Source: Alphaproteobacteria bacterium (GTDB lineage: Bacteria > Pseudomonadota > Alphaproteobacteria > Rickettsiales > JADKJE01). Taken from it: a DNA stretch of 64,000 bases. Positions 31,240-40,194 of this stretch are shown here, piece after piece. The position numbers were made by a program, and so were the translations under genes. The stretch lies in assembly GCA_016722515.1 (NCBI GenBank), contig JADKJE010000002.1, positions 682,001 through 746,000 of the forward strand, read 5' to 3'. The notes under the pieces are model-generated. The model ran no database searches and had not been told where the DNA came from. It saw nothing but the letters and a program-made list of their open reading frames with translations. Every line of letters starts with the position of its first letter. Position 1 is the stretch's first letter.

Positions 31240-33888
31240 GTGGTTTTGGGTTTTGGTAAAGATAAGGGCAAGAAAAGGGGTGAATCGGATGTTAAAAAAC
31301 ATCCTCCGGTTACGCCTGTTGAGCCTGTGTTGACGGCTTCTACTTCAGTGGATGAATTTGCCTCGGTTGAGGATATTGATCTTGAGGGGGCGGATGCTAA
31401 GGATATTATTCAAGCTCGTGAAAATGTGTCGTCTCCTTCAATGGGGCCAATTACTGATTCAAAATCGGTTGAACAGAGTAGTGTTATGGAGGATAAGCCT
31501 GTTTCCCCAGCAGCTTCTGAGCTTAAAGTGGATGTACCCAATAAAGTCAAAAAAGGAATTGAGGTGCCAAGTGATCTTAGCGCCATCGCTCAAAATCAAA
31601 CAGAAGAGATCGCTATCGCCCAGATGCCTGTTATTCAAAAAAAGAAGCCGCTCATCCTTGATCCGAAGACTGAATTTACGGAAATGGAACCGATTAACGC
31701 TTCTGCCCAGTCAAATGCTTCACCATCAGCTGTGCTATCTGTGGACCCCAAGCCCGTGGATAAAGATACGGTATTGCAAGCACAGTCATCTCAACGCGAT
31801 ATTCCAGTGAGTACGCCAACGTCTGCAGAAAGTCCGGTTTTGGAAATCAGAACTAAAAAATCCAAAAAAATTGATATCCCTGCTGATTTCTTAACAAAAT
31901 CAGAGACACTTAAACCAGAATTGCAAGTAATTTCGGGGGGTGATACTCAACCCGCGGCTCCAATCTCTCATGCTTCTTCATCTCCTACGCTTTCTACAGA
32001 AAAATCCCCTAACGGAATGTCTGTGACCGCAGCATCTGAAAATAAGCTGCTGGAAACGCAGGGTAAGGAGATAAATGAGACTAAAGATAAAAAAATAGAG
32101 AAAGCTCTTTCAGCAGAAGAATTGACGCAAGATAACCCAATGTCTTCTCCTAAGAAAGGTCCTAAGAAAACAGTTGAGGAGCTGGAATCTGAATCAACGG
32201 GAACGGCTTCTATTGGTGAGAGATTAATTGCCAAAGGTTTAATCAGTAAAGACCAATTAGAGGTGGCCCTAAGGGAGCAACGCCAAACGGGCTCAAAAAA
32301 AATGCTTGGTACGATCCTTGTTGATATGGGATTTATCACAGAAGCTGCGCTTGGAGATGTCTTTACCGAATCAACGGGGATTGAGCAATATGATTTAAAA
32401 TCGGCAGCACTTGACCCTGAGCTTGTTAGGAAAATACCTAAAGAAGTTGCTATACGAAATAAAGTGATACCTGTTTCTATGACAGGCGATAAAGTATTGA
32501 TCGCCATGACTGACGTTTATAATATTATGGTTCTGGATCAGATAAAACGATACTTTGACAAAACGACTCGTATTGTTCCGGTGTATGCATCACCGCCAGA
32601 TATTATCGAAATGATTGACATTTATTATGCTTACGAGATGTCAATTGGCGGGATATTGAAGGAAATTGAAACCGGCATATCGGATGAGTCGATCACACTT
32701 TCTGGCGAAGGGGAGGGATATACGAATCCAACTATTCGGTTAGTTGATGCCTTACTGATTGATGCTGTTAAAAAACAAGCTTCCGACCTTCACTTTGAAC
32801 CGGAAGAGAATTTCTTGCGTCTTCGTTATCGTATTGATGGAGAATTACGGCAAATTAGAACATTCCATAAAAATTATTGGCCGGCAATTGCCGTGCGTAT
32901 CAAAATTTTATCCGATATGAATATTGCCGAAACGCGCAGACCGCAGGATGGTCGTATCAACTATAATATTTTAGGCCGGGTTATTGATTTCAGGGTGGCA
33001 ACCCATCCCACCATTCATGGTGAAAATATCGTAATGCGTGTCTTGGATAGAAAGAATTCGTTGATGCCACTTGAAAAATTAGGATTTCCAGCACACTCTG
33101 AGGCATTGCTGAAGAAATGTATTAAACGTCCAGAAGGTATTATTATTATCACGGGTCCAACGGGTAGCGGTAAAACAACCACACTCTACTCGATCCTGAG
33201 TTATATTAACTCGATGACAGTGAATATTATGACTCTGGAGGATCCGGTTGAGTATCAGCTATCGTTAATCAGGCAGACGAATATTAAGGCCGAGGTGGGG
33301 ATGGATTTCAAGAGTGGTATTAAATCACTCATGCGTCAAGATCCAAACATCGTGTTTGTGGGTGAGGTGCGTGATGAAGATACTGCGACACTTGCCGTGC
33401 GTGCTGCCATGACAGGTCACCAGGTTTATACAACACTCCACACCAATGATGCTATGGGAGCAATACCTCGCCTTATTGATATTGGCGTTAAAAATACTTT
33501 ATTGTCGGGATCCCTTATTTGTATCCTGGCGCAAAGGCTGGTTAGAAGGCTTTGTCCAAAATGTAAAGTGCCGCATACGGCTACTGCAGATGAATGCCGC
33601 ATTTTAGGCGTTGATCCAAATTCTCCACCGACTATTTATGAACACAAGGGGTGTGATGAATGCGAGGGTATGGGTTATAAAGGCAGGATTGGCGTAACAG
33701 AAATTCTGCCTGTTGATAAGGAGCTTGATGATATGATTGCTCGCGGAGAAACACGTAAAGTAATGCTGGAGCATGCAAAATCACATGGATTTATCACCAT
33801 GCAGGATGAAGCGATTGATAAAATCAAGGCAGGTATGACCGATTTAGAAGAAGTAATTAAAAACATAGACATGACGGAAAGGTTATAG
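31240..33888 (+). CDS. GspE/PilB-type assembly ATPase with long disordered N-terminus
   Basis: 882 residues from a GTG with GGGAGGG upstream. Residues 1-~320 are charged, Pro/Ser/Lys-rich and disordered. A MshEN/T2SSE-N domain follows (I-G-E-R-L-I-A-K-G-L-I, then L-G-T-I-L-V-D-M-G-F-I). The secretion ATPase core has Walker A G-P-T-G-S-G-K-T-T at about 639, Walker B V-F-V-G-E-V-R-D-E-D and the His box T-T-L-H-T-N-D-A. The zinc knuckle has C-P-K-C and C-D-E-C near 772-807. It is the cytoplasmic motor for a type II secretion or type IV pilus-like system. First of the assembly cluster, three bases before the gspF/pilC homologue. Confidence 0.93.
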   Translation: MVLGFGKDKGKKRGESDVKKHPPVTPVEPVLTASTSVDEFASVEDIDLEGADAKDIIQARENVSSPSMGPITDSKSVEQSSVMEDKPVSPAASELKVDVPNKVKKGIEVPSDLSAIAQNQTEEIAIAQMPVIQKKKPLILDPKTEFTEMEPINASAQSNASPSAVLSVDPKPVDKDTVLQAQSSQRDIPVSTPTSAESPVLEIRTKKSKKIDIPADFLTKSETLKPELQVISGGDTQPAAPISHASSSPTLSTEKSPNGMSVTAASENKLLETQGKEINETKDKKIEKALSAEELTQDNPMSSPKKGPKKTVEELESESTGTASIGERLIAKGLISKDQLEVALREQRQTGSKKMLGTILVDMGFITEAALGDVFTESTGIEQYDLKSAALDPELVRKIPKEVAIRNKVIPVSMTGDKVLIAMTDVYNIMVLDQIKRYFDKTTRIVPVYASPPDIIEMIDIYYAYEMSIGGILKEIETGISDESITLSGEGEGYTNPTIRLVDALLIDAVKKQASDLHFEPEENFLRLRYRIDGELRQIRTFHKNYWPAIAVRIKILSDMNIAETRRPQDGRINYNILGRVIDFRVATHPTIHGENIVMRVLDRKNSLMPLEKLGFPAHSEALLKKCIKRPEGIIIITGPTGSGKTTTLYSILSYINSMTVNIMTLEDPVEYQLSLIRQTNIKAEVGMDFKSGIKSLMRQDPNIVFVGEVRDEDTATLAVRAAMTGHQVYTTLHTNDAMGAIPRLIDIGVKNTLLSGSLICILAQRLVRRLCPKCKVPHTATADECRILGVDPNSPPTIYEHKGCDECEGMGYKGRIGVTEILPVDKELDDMIARGETRKVMLEHAKSHGFITMQDEAIDKIKAGMTDLEEVIKNIDMTERL

Positions 33889-33891
33889 CGT

Positions 33892-35097
33892 ATGGAAACC
33901 TATATCTATTATGCGTTAAATGAACGAGGACATAAAGTTAAAGGCGTCATTGATGCTGCTAACGAAAAAGATCTTGAAGAGCGTTTGAAAACGCTTGAAC
34001 TTGATTTATTGTCATCACGCATTAAAAAAGAATCAAAAGGATTTGTTTTTTCCAAAGGTATCTCAACAAAAGACTTAATTATGATGTGTGTACACTTGGA
34101 GCAGTTGGATAGGGCTGGTGTACCCATTTTAGATTCTTTGACCGATTTAAGGGATTCTACAGAATCGCCTGCTTTGAAGAATTTAATGTCGAGTATTTAT
34201 GAAGCCGTTAAGGGAGGAGCACTGCTTTCTGAAGCATTGCAGAAACATCCTCAAGTATTTTCGGAGGTTTTCTCAGGGCTGGTATCCGCAGGTGAACAAA
34301 CGGGTAATCTTTACGATGTATTTGCTCAATTGGCAGGACACTTAAAATGGGTCAGTGAAATTCGCCGTAAAATTAAAAAAGCAATTTATTATCCTATTTT
34401 CTTGTTATTCCTGATGTGCGGTATTATTGCGTTGATGATGCTGTTCGTAATCCCGCAATTATCGAATTTCTTAAAAGCACAGAATTTTGAATTGCCGATT
34501 TATACCAGGGCGTTGATTGCCACGTCAGACTTCTTTAGCAGTTATTGGTATGTGGTCTTAGGTATTCCGGTTATCATCACGGTTATCCTCAAATTTGCAT
34601 GTAAGATGTCGGAGTCGTTTGCCTATAAAATGGATCTTATAAAGTTGCGCTCCCCTATTTTGGGTCAAACGATAAAGAAAATTGAATTAGCACGTTTTTG
34701 TCGATTCTTTTCTATTACATTTAAAAGCGGTATCGGTATTTTGGAATGTTTGGAAATTGCCTCTAACGTGGTACAAAACCGAGTAATGAAAGAAAGCATC
34801 AACCATGTTAAAAAAAGCGTGGGCGAGGGAACATCAATTACCAACTCACTCAAGGAAAGCCAAGAATTTCCAAGCTTGGTTATCCGGATGTTTAAAGTGG
34901 GTGAGGATAGCGGTAGCTTAGACACTGTATTAGAAAACGTGAATTTCTTCTATGACAAGGAAGTGGATGATGCTGTCAATGGCATGGTAGGGTTTATCCA
35001 GCCAGCCTTGACCATCGTTTTGGGTGGTATCCTTCTGTGGATTTCAATTGCTGTATTTGGACCCTTGTATTCAAGCTTCTCGAAAATGCAGTTCTAG
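33892..35097 (+). CDS. GspF/PilC-type inner-membrane platform protein
   Basis: 401 residues with two T2SSF domains (first around L-E-Q-L-D-R-A-G-V-P-I-L-D-S-L, second around F-x-x-T-F-K-S-G-I-G-I-L-E-C-L-E). Each is followed by hydrophobic segments (Y-P-I-F-L-L-F-L-M-C-G-I-I-A; P-A-L-T-I-V-L-G-G-I-L-L-W). It anchors the pilus or pseudopilus assembly motor in the inner membrane. Immediately downstream of the ATPase gene. Confidence 0.93.
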   Translation: METYIYYALNERGHKVKGVIDAANEKDLEERLKTLELDLLSSRIKKESKGFVFSKGISTKDLIMMCVHLEQLDRAGVPILDSLTDLRDSTESPALKNLMSSIYEAVKGGALLSEALQKHPQVFSEVFSGLVSAGEQTGNLYDVFAQLAGHLKWVSEIRRKIKKAIYYPIFLLFLMCGIIALMMLFVIPQLSNFLKAQNFELPIYTRALIATSDFFSSYWYVVLGIPVIITVILKFACKMSESFAYKMDLIKLRSPILGQTIKKIELARFCRFFSITFKSGIGILECLEIASNVVQNRVMKESINHVKKSVGEGTSITNSLKESQEFPSLVIRMFKVGEDSGSLDTVLENVNFFYDKEVDDAVNGMVGFIQPALTIVLGGILLWISIAVFGPLYSSFSKMQF

Positions 35098-35201
35098 AAT
35101 AATTTCAATTTAGTTTAATTTAAGCGCACTGATCCTTCTCCTGTCTATTTCTAAAGGAAAGGATCAGATTGCGTTTATTAGCGCAAACTGGGCGTGTTGG
35201 C

Positions 35202-35335
35202 ATGTCTTTATCAGAGGAATTCTTAGAGTATTTTTCATCCATTGAAGATCCAAGAGTCGCGGATTTAAATCTTCTCCATAAGCTGGAGGATATTTTGCGA
35301 TTGCGATACTGGCTACTATTTGTGGTGCAGATAGG
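35202..35335 (+). pseudogene. ISAs1-family (H-repeat) transposase, 5' fragment
   Basis: From the ATG at 35202 the frame gives L-S-E-E-F-L-E-Y-F-S-S-I-E-D-P-R and L-L-H-K-L-E-D-I-L. After a frame change it continues A-I-A-I-L-A-T-I-C-G-A-D. This is the N-terminal pattern of ISAs1/H-repeat transposases (F-x-x-I-x-D-P-R ... H-x-L-x-D-I-L ... I-C-G-A-D). The rest is lost. Lies on the opposite strand to the second fragment at 36248-36624. Confidence 0.65.
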
Positions 35336-35356
35336 GCTCAAGAAACAGAAAAACAC

Positions 35357-35713
35357 CTACATCCCGATACCATTATTTTGATCAATTGCAAAATAAATCA
35401 TATTTGAGGCTTGTTTATTAGATGAACCAACAGAGTTTGCAAGGATTTCCACGACCAACATTTTACAATCATTATTAAGGAATACTCCTTCTCCTTGAGC
35501 ATTGCTTTGTCTCAATCCTAGAAGCATTTGACGGATGGTTGGATAAATTTCCTGCGCTGCTTTTAACTGATCTGCAACCTTTATATTCCATTGCAGCGCT
35601 GGGAAAGACTCTTCCAAAATCTCTTTTATTTCAGGATTAACCCTGTTATAAATATTATAGTCATCAAGCCATGTTAAGGAAAGGCTGGTGTCTAAGATTA
35701 ATCTAGTTGCCAT
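35357..35713 (-). CDS. Hypothetical protein inserted in the assembly cluster
   Basis: 118 residues. Starts M-A-T-R-L-I-L-D-T-S-L-S-L-T-W-L-D-D-Y; later P-T-I-R-Q-M-L-L-G-L-R and C-K-M-L-V-V-E-I-L-A-N. Soluble, no known family; the L-I-L-D-T-S opening is only superficially PIN-like. With the pentapeptide gene upstream it forms a small minus-strand cargo flanked by ISAs1 remnants, opposite to the surrounding assembly genes. Confidence 0.5.
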   Translation of the reverse strand: MATRLILDTSLSLTWLDDYNIYNRVNPEIKEILEESFPALQWNIKVADQLKAAQEIYPTIRQMLLGLRQSNAQGEGVFLNNDCKMLVVEILANSVGSSNKQASNMIYFAIDQNNGIGM

Positions 35714-35752
35714 TGTATCATGATCTAAAATTACCTGAGGCCGCTGATTTTC

Positions 35753-36115
35753 TCATAGTACGCTAACATTAAAATTTGCATCAATAATAATTGCATTGTA
35801 AAAATTGGCATTGATTAGGTCTGCTCCGGCGAGGTTAGCTTCGGCGAGGTTAGCTCCGTTAAGGTTTGCTCCGGTGAAGTTTGTTTCGATGAGTTTTGTT
35901 CCGGCGAGGTTTGCTTTTGTTAGGTTTACTCCGGTGAGATCAGCAATAACAGTATCAGGTGCTTTATTATATTTAATTGCTACATAGGTATTAAAACTAA
36001 TATCAAAATCTATTTTTCTCAATTTAAAAATTTGATTAGACTGTGATTCCTGTGCGAAATTCTTTAGAATGCTGACATCAACGCGAATAATTTCTTTCAT
36101 ATATCCTAATTCCAT
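35753..36115 (-). CDS. Pentapeptide-repeat protein
   Basis: 120 residues. From about residue 58 to 110 the sequence runs in A-[DN]-L-x-x pentads (L-T-G-V-N, L-T-K-A-N, L-A-G-T-K, L-I-E-T-N, F-T-G-A-N, L-N-G-A-N, L-A-E-A-N, L-A-G-A-D), the right-handed quadrilateral beta helix. The DNA shows matching 15-bp periodicity. The N-terminal 55 residues are not repetitive. An alternative start with a closer ribosome-binding site is the ATG at 36100. Role unknown. Confidence 0.7.
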   Translation of the reverse strand: MELGYMKEIIRVDVSILKNFAQESQSNQIFKLRKIDFDISFNTYVAIKYNKAPDTVIADLTGVNLTKANLAGTKLIETNFTGANLNGANLAEANLAGADLINANFYNAIIIDANFNVSVL

Positions 36116-36247
36116 TCATTAAAAAGCTCCCTGATTCTCACCTCTTATAGATGCCAGTCCAGGTAGCTATAAATTATTAAACAAACAGCTTTATACCACA
36201 AATATGTTGTAAAAAAGAGAAAAATGCAGTTAGCAATAAACGCTATC

Positions 36248-36624
36248 CTATAGCATCGATGGTGACGATGCTGTTTTCAACGGAGATCATATTCAGTAAA
36301 GGTGGAATAGCCTTATCTCATTGGTTTTTTCATCAGTGCTGACCTGGCCAAGCACCAGCCCTTGTTCATATGCCCAGGCACTGACCAGATGCAGTGGATT
36401 CTGACCTTTGCTACGGTTATCAGAACCGCGTGATGTTTTGTCATCTATTGCGATGATCTCCTTCTTCATTCCATCTGCCATCAGCACAGGCAGAGAGTGT
36501 GCCCATTCGCTGAAACAACTCTCATACCTATCCGCGTCCAGCAACGCAAACACCCGTCCAAACGTATCATGCGGCGGGATCCCATGCGGAAGCTCCAGAA
36601 ACTCGCGCGGCCAGAAAGAAAAAG
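36248..36624 (-). pseudogene. ISAs1-family transposase, internal fragment
   Basis: Encodes F-L-E-L-P-H-G-I-P-P-H-D-T-F-G-R-V-F, then I-A-I-D-D-K-T-S-R-G-S (normally I-D-G-K-T), L-H-L-V-S-A-W-A and G-L-V-L-G-Q-V-S-T-D-E-K-T-N-E-I. After a frame change it continues A-I-P-P-L-L and I-V-T-I-D-A-I-G before a stop. These are core ISAs1/H-repeat transposase motifs. Both ends are missing. A 19-bp tandem duplication (ggccagaaagaaaaagagg, twice) marks its truncated 5' end near 36608-36646. Confidence 0.8.
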
Positions 36625-36742
36625 AGGGGCCAGGAAGAAAAAGAGGGGCAAGCCTTTTAAAAATAACATTCACTTAGTAACCTTTTTTTCATCATATCGT
36701 TCGATAATCATAAGGTGATAACTCAAAAATATATGTGTATCC

Positions 36743-38317
36743 ATGGATTTGGAAAATTTTGTACCAAAAATGAATAAAAACCTTCCTACAGCCTATACTT
36801 TTTTAATAGGTGATGACGGGGCGGTGCTTATATACCAAAACAAAGGCAATGTGGAACGTCGCGCCTTTTGTCGCGCCGTCAATTCTCCTGATATTAAGAA
36901 TATTAGAAGCATTTTGAACGAGAATCCATTAGCTCCCATTTATATGCTCGTTGATGTTTCGGAACAATCCTATATCCAGCATTCGTTACCTGCTGTGAGT
37001 TCTTTAACGGTCCAACGTCTGGCACAAAAACGACTAGAAAAAGAATGTGCTTCCACAGACTTGCGAACTTTTTTCTTGCTGGGGCGCGCCAAAGAAGGAC
37101 GAAAAGATTGGAATTTCATGTTTGTTGCATCCCCATTCAAACCTCCCGTTTCGGATTGGGTGGATTATGTTTGTGGGTTGCCTAATCCGCTTAAAGGCCT
37201 CTATCTGTTGCCTATTGAGCTTCAGCCGATGATAAAGAAATTATCAAAAACATTTGCTCCCAAAAATGCCAAAGACACTAACTGGAAATTCTTTGTTTCG
37301 TATAACAAAGTCAGTGGTTTGAGATTGGTTGTGCTTCATGAGGGGAAAATTATTTTCACACGGAGCCTTCATCTCAGTGATACGATTCCGGATATTGTGG
37401 CCGGTAATATTGAGCAAGAAACCATAAATACGGTTGAGTATTTAAGACGCTTAACGTTTCAAGATTCGGATGGACTTGAAATGATTTTCTTGGTTTCTAA
37501 AGAAATTAAAGAAAGTTTGCAAAGTAGTAATTTAAAGGCTGATATTGTTACGCTTCTAACACCATATGAAGTTGCTAGCGCGTATAAACTCGAGAATGCA
37601 GCGTTACCTACCGATAAATACGCAGATACAGTCCTATGCAGTTACTTCCTGCAAGCAGGCAAACCGGTTCAATTGGTGAATACACCAAAAACCCAGAAAC
37701 TCACCAATATTACCGAGGCAGTAAAGTATCTGGCATTTACCTGTGCTGGATGTGTGCCGATCATGCTGGCCATTGATGGTTATTACGGATGGGAAATATT
37801 TCAGCGTTTTAAGGAAATCGATAATTTTACCAAAGACAAGAATCAGGTCGATAGATCCTGGGATCAAGTAAGGAATAAAGAGCTTAAATGGTATTATGAA
37901 AAGGAAAAATCAGGGGAAGTAGATCGAATCAACGAATTGGTTAAGGTCTATGCTGATATCACGGTTATGCCTGAATTTCCTTTGTTATTGGTCTCGCAAT
38001 TTGCAACCCTTAAAGACCCTAATATCATTGTTAAAACACTTGATTGGCATTCGCAAAAACAAGTGGGTAAAGAGAAAGACGAAATTAGTATGACATTGGG
38101 ATTGGAAATTAATAACAATCAAACCAATATCCAGAAATTATTCACCGATTATGATCAGTTTGTTAGAAAAGTTGAAGTAACGTTCGACAATTACGAAGTC
38201 AACTTTACCCAACTTTTTGACAAGATTACGTTTGCAGACAAACGGGAAAGTATTCCTGTTAAATTGGAAATCGTGGGTCCGGTGAGTGAGAAAAAGAAGA
38301 AGGGTAAAGGGAAGTAG
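36743..38317 (+). CDS. GspL-like or fused PilM/PilN-like assembly protein
   Basis: 524 residues. Residues 1-~320 form a cytoplasmic region with an actin-like feel (Y-T-F-L-I-G-D-D-G-A-V-L-I, then S-G-L-R-L-V-V-L-H-E-G-K-I and I-E-Q-E-T-I-N-T-V-E-Y-L-R-R as in PilM). One membrane helix follows at about 327-348 (Y-L-A-F-T-C-A-G-C-V-P-I-M-L-A-I). A ~170-residue region beyond the membrane ends in a Lys-rich tail. The topology (cytoplasmic actin-like part, one helix, periplasmic part) is that of GspL or a PilM-PilN fusion. Role inferred mainly from position between the ATPase/platform genes and a PilO-like gene. Confidence 0.65.
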   Translation: MDLENFVPKMNKNLPTAYTFLIGDDGAVLIYQNKGNVERRAFCRAVNSPDIKNIRSILNENPLAPIYMLVDVSEQSYIQHSLPAVSSLTVQRLAQKRLEKECASTDLRTFFLLGRAKEGRKDWNFMFVASPFKPPVSDWVDYVCGLPNPLKGLYLLPIELQPMIKKLSKTFAPKNAKDTNWKFFVSYNKVSGLRLVVLHEGKIIFTRSLHLSDTIPDIVAGNIEQETINTVEYLRRLTFQDSDGLEMIFLVSKEIKESLQSSNLKADIVTLLTPYEVASAYKLENAALPTDKYADTVLCSYFLQAGKPVQLVNTPKTQKLTNITEAVKYLAFTCAGCVPIMLAIDGYYGWEIFQRFKEIDNFTKDKNQVDRSWDQVRNKELKWYYEKEKSGEVDRINELVKVYADITVMPEFPLLLVSQFATLKDPNIIVKTLDWHSQKQVGKEKDEISMTLGLEINNNQTNIQKLFTDYDQFVRKVEVTFDNYEVNFTQLFDKITFADKRESIPVKLEIVGPVSEKKKKGKGK

Positions 38318-38322
38318 TGATA

Positions 38323-38982
38323 ATGAAAGTTGATATCAAAAAAAGTCAGCTCATTCAAATTTATTTTTATGTGGCATTGCTTTTAGCCTCGGTTGCCATT
38401 ACATCGAGCCTTTATATGTGGCATACAAAACTAGGTGAAAAGAGTGCTGGCCTGCAAAGCGGTATTACTGAAATGAATCAAAAAATTACCAAAGCCCGCA
38501 ATGCTGCTGGTGAATATCAAAAAGCATTAGAAACCTGGAATCGCCTCAATGATAATCAGCGACAAATTAATGGGGTGAATATCGATAAGGCCCGTGAGCT
38601 AATTGCCCAACTCCAGAAGAAATACCGAATCTTAAAAGTTGATGTCAATATGACATCGCCAATTGTTAATCCAGATATCAGCCGTAAGCACAGAACGAAA
38701 GAAGTAGAAGTGGAAGAAAGCAGAGTAACCATTGATTTCACTGCGATCACCGATGTATATGCTTTTTCATTTATTAATGCCCTACACAGATTATTGCCTG
38801 GCTTTATGAAAATGGGGCAGTTACGGATGGATAGAGGCGGGGCTTTAACGCCAGCCATGTTAGAAAAAATGGCTCAAGGTGATTTTCCTCCTTTGGTTAA
38901 AGGAAAGCTTGAATTTGTCTGGCAGGATTTTAAGCGTCAGCCTGCTGAGGTTGACGCTAATAATAATAAGAAAAAACCTTAA
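38323..38982 (+). CDS. PilO/GspM-like assembly protein
   Basis: 219 residues from the ATG at 38323; an in-frame GTG two codons earlier overlaps the previous stop. One membrane helix near the N-terminus (I-Y-F-Y-V-A-L-L-L-A-S-V-A-I-T), then a coiled coil, then a mixed alpha/beta domain (V-T-I-D-F-T-A-I-T-D-V-Y-A-F-S-F-I-N-A-L-H-R). This is the standard PilO/GspM layout. Bitopic inner-membrane protein expected to pair with the preceding GspL/PilN-like protein. Confidence 0.65.
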   Translation: MKVDIKKSQLIQIYFYVALLLASVAITSSLYMWHTKLGEKSAGLQSGITEMNQKITKARNAAGEYQKALETWNRLNDNQRQINGVNIDKARELIAQLQKKYRILKVDVNMTSPIVNPDISRKHRTKEVEVEESRVTIDFTAITDVYAFSFINALHRLLPGFMKMGQLRMDRGGALTPAMLEKMAQGDFPPLVKGKLEFVWQDFKRQPAEVDANNNKKKP

Positions 38983-39000
38983 GGGAATAATGGTTGAGTT

Positions 39001-40182
39001 ATGGTGATGAAAAAATATCAATTATTTATCTTTCATCTGATGATAATGGTCCTATTTCCCTTCATGGCACCAGCTCAGACAACGACATCTAAGGATCCGC
39101 ATGTCGAAGCACAGTTGATGGATTTACTCAATAAACCTGATGCATCAAGAAATACTCAGAATAAACCTGTTTCGCCTCTTGTTCCTGCCGCTCAGCCGCA
39201 AGTAGCGAATCCACAGCCAGTTGCAAATCAACCCATAGGCAATGCGAATGCTAAAAATACCTTATCTCCTCAAATTGCACCACCAGCAACGTTGCCAGGA
39301 GATAAAGGAACTTCCCCTCAAATGGCACGTGTGGACCAAGGCAATAAAGTAAAGGATCCTTATGCGTGGGAAGGAAGTATTATGTTCCTGCCTAAAGAAC
39401 TCCAGGAAATTGAGCAGGCTATTATGAATTATGAGCTGTCTGAGCTTGATAAAAAAATTAAAGAGCAACAGTTCCAAAGCTTATTCGCCAATCCAGACCA
39501 GCAGAAAAAAATACAGATTCCGCCTGCTCCGGTCTTTTATTTAAGTTCAATCGTTTTCGATGCACCAGGAATCTGGTCTGTGTGGGTCAATAATGATCGT
39601 ATGACATCGAAAGAAAAGGAGAGCCAGGGAAAAAATGGATTGAAGTTGGTGAGTGTCAATAAAGATGAAGCTACATTTACCTGGGAAACCGATGCGCTTG
39701 ATGTGATGGTACCGGCCTGGCGTGAGAAGCTGAAGAATCCAGAAAAGAAACCCCAATTAGCAATGACTAATCCGGTTGCCGTCAAGGATGTATTAGATCA
39801 AAATAAAACAAGGCTTGAGTTCACCTTAAAACCTAATCAAACGTTTGTCGTTGCAAGAATGTCTATTATTGAAGGCAAGCTAAAAGAAGTCATTCCGCCA
39901 CCGACGCCAGATCAAGTGGCTGCGTCCATGCCTAAAGCTTCGCCGGAACAATTGCCAGATGATGTGTCTTGGACGGATCTTCCCACGTCTACGACAGCTT
40001 ATGTTCCTCCCGCAGGGTTGCCATCTCAGGGTGGTTCTGATGTGGATCCTACCGAAAAATATCGTGGTATGAAACATATTCAAGAAAAAACGCCTACCCC
40101 ACAAGAGGTAGAAGATTCTATTAAATCTTCAGGAGATGCAAAGAAGCTGTTAGAAGATATCACCACTCAACCTTCACAATAA
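39001..40182 (+). CDS. Secreted PilP/GspC-like periplasmic protein
   Basis: 393 residues. Signal peptide or anchor (L-F-I-F-H-L-M-I-M-V-L-F-P-F ending M-A-P-A-Q), a long Pro/Asn/Gln-rich linker to about residue 120, then F-Y-L-S-S-I-V-F-D-A-P-G-I-W-S-V-W-V-N and L-V-S-V-N-K-D-E-A-T-F-T-W. The last two resemble the homology region of PilP/GspC (a beta barrel linking the inner-membrane platform to the secretin). The C-terminal ~110 residues are Pro-rich. Assignment relies on context plus this motif. Confidence 0.55.
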   Translation: MVMKKYQLFIFHLMIMVLFPFMAPAQTTTSKDPHVEAQLMDLLNKPDASRNTQNKPVSPLVPAAQPQVANPQPVANQPIGNANAKNTLSPQIAPPATLPGDKGTSPQMARVDQGNKVKDPYAWEGSIMFLPKELQEIEQAIMNYELSELDKKIKEQQFQSLFANPDQQKKIQIPPAPVFYLSSIVFDAPGIWSVWVNNDRMTSKEKESQGKNGLKLVSVNKDEATFTWETDALDVMVPAWREKLKNPEKKPQLAMTNPVAVKDVLDQNKTRLEFTLKPNQTFVVARMSIIEGKLKEVIPPPTPDQVAASMPKASPEQLPDDVSWTDLPTSTTAYVPPAGLPSQGGSDVDPTEKYRGMKHIQEKTPTPQEVEDSIKSSGDAKKLLEDITTQPSQ

Positions 40183-40194
40183 CAGGGTAGCATT

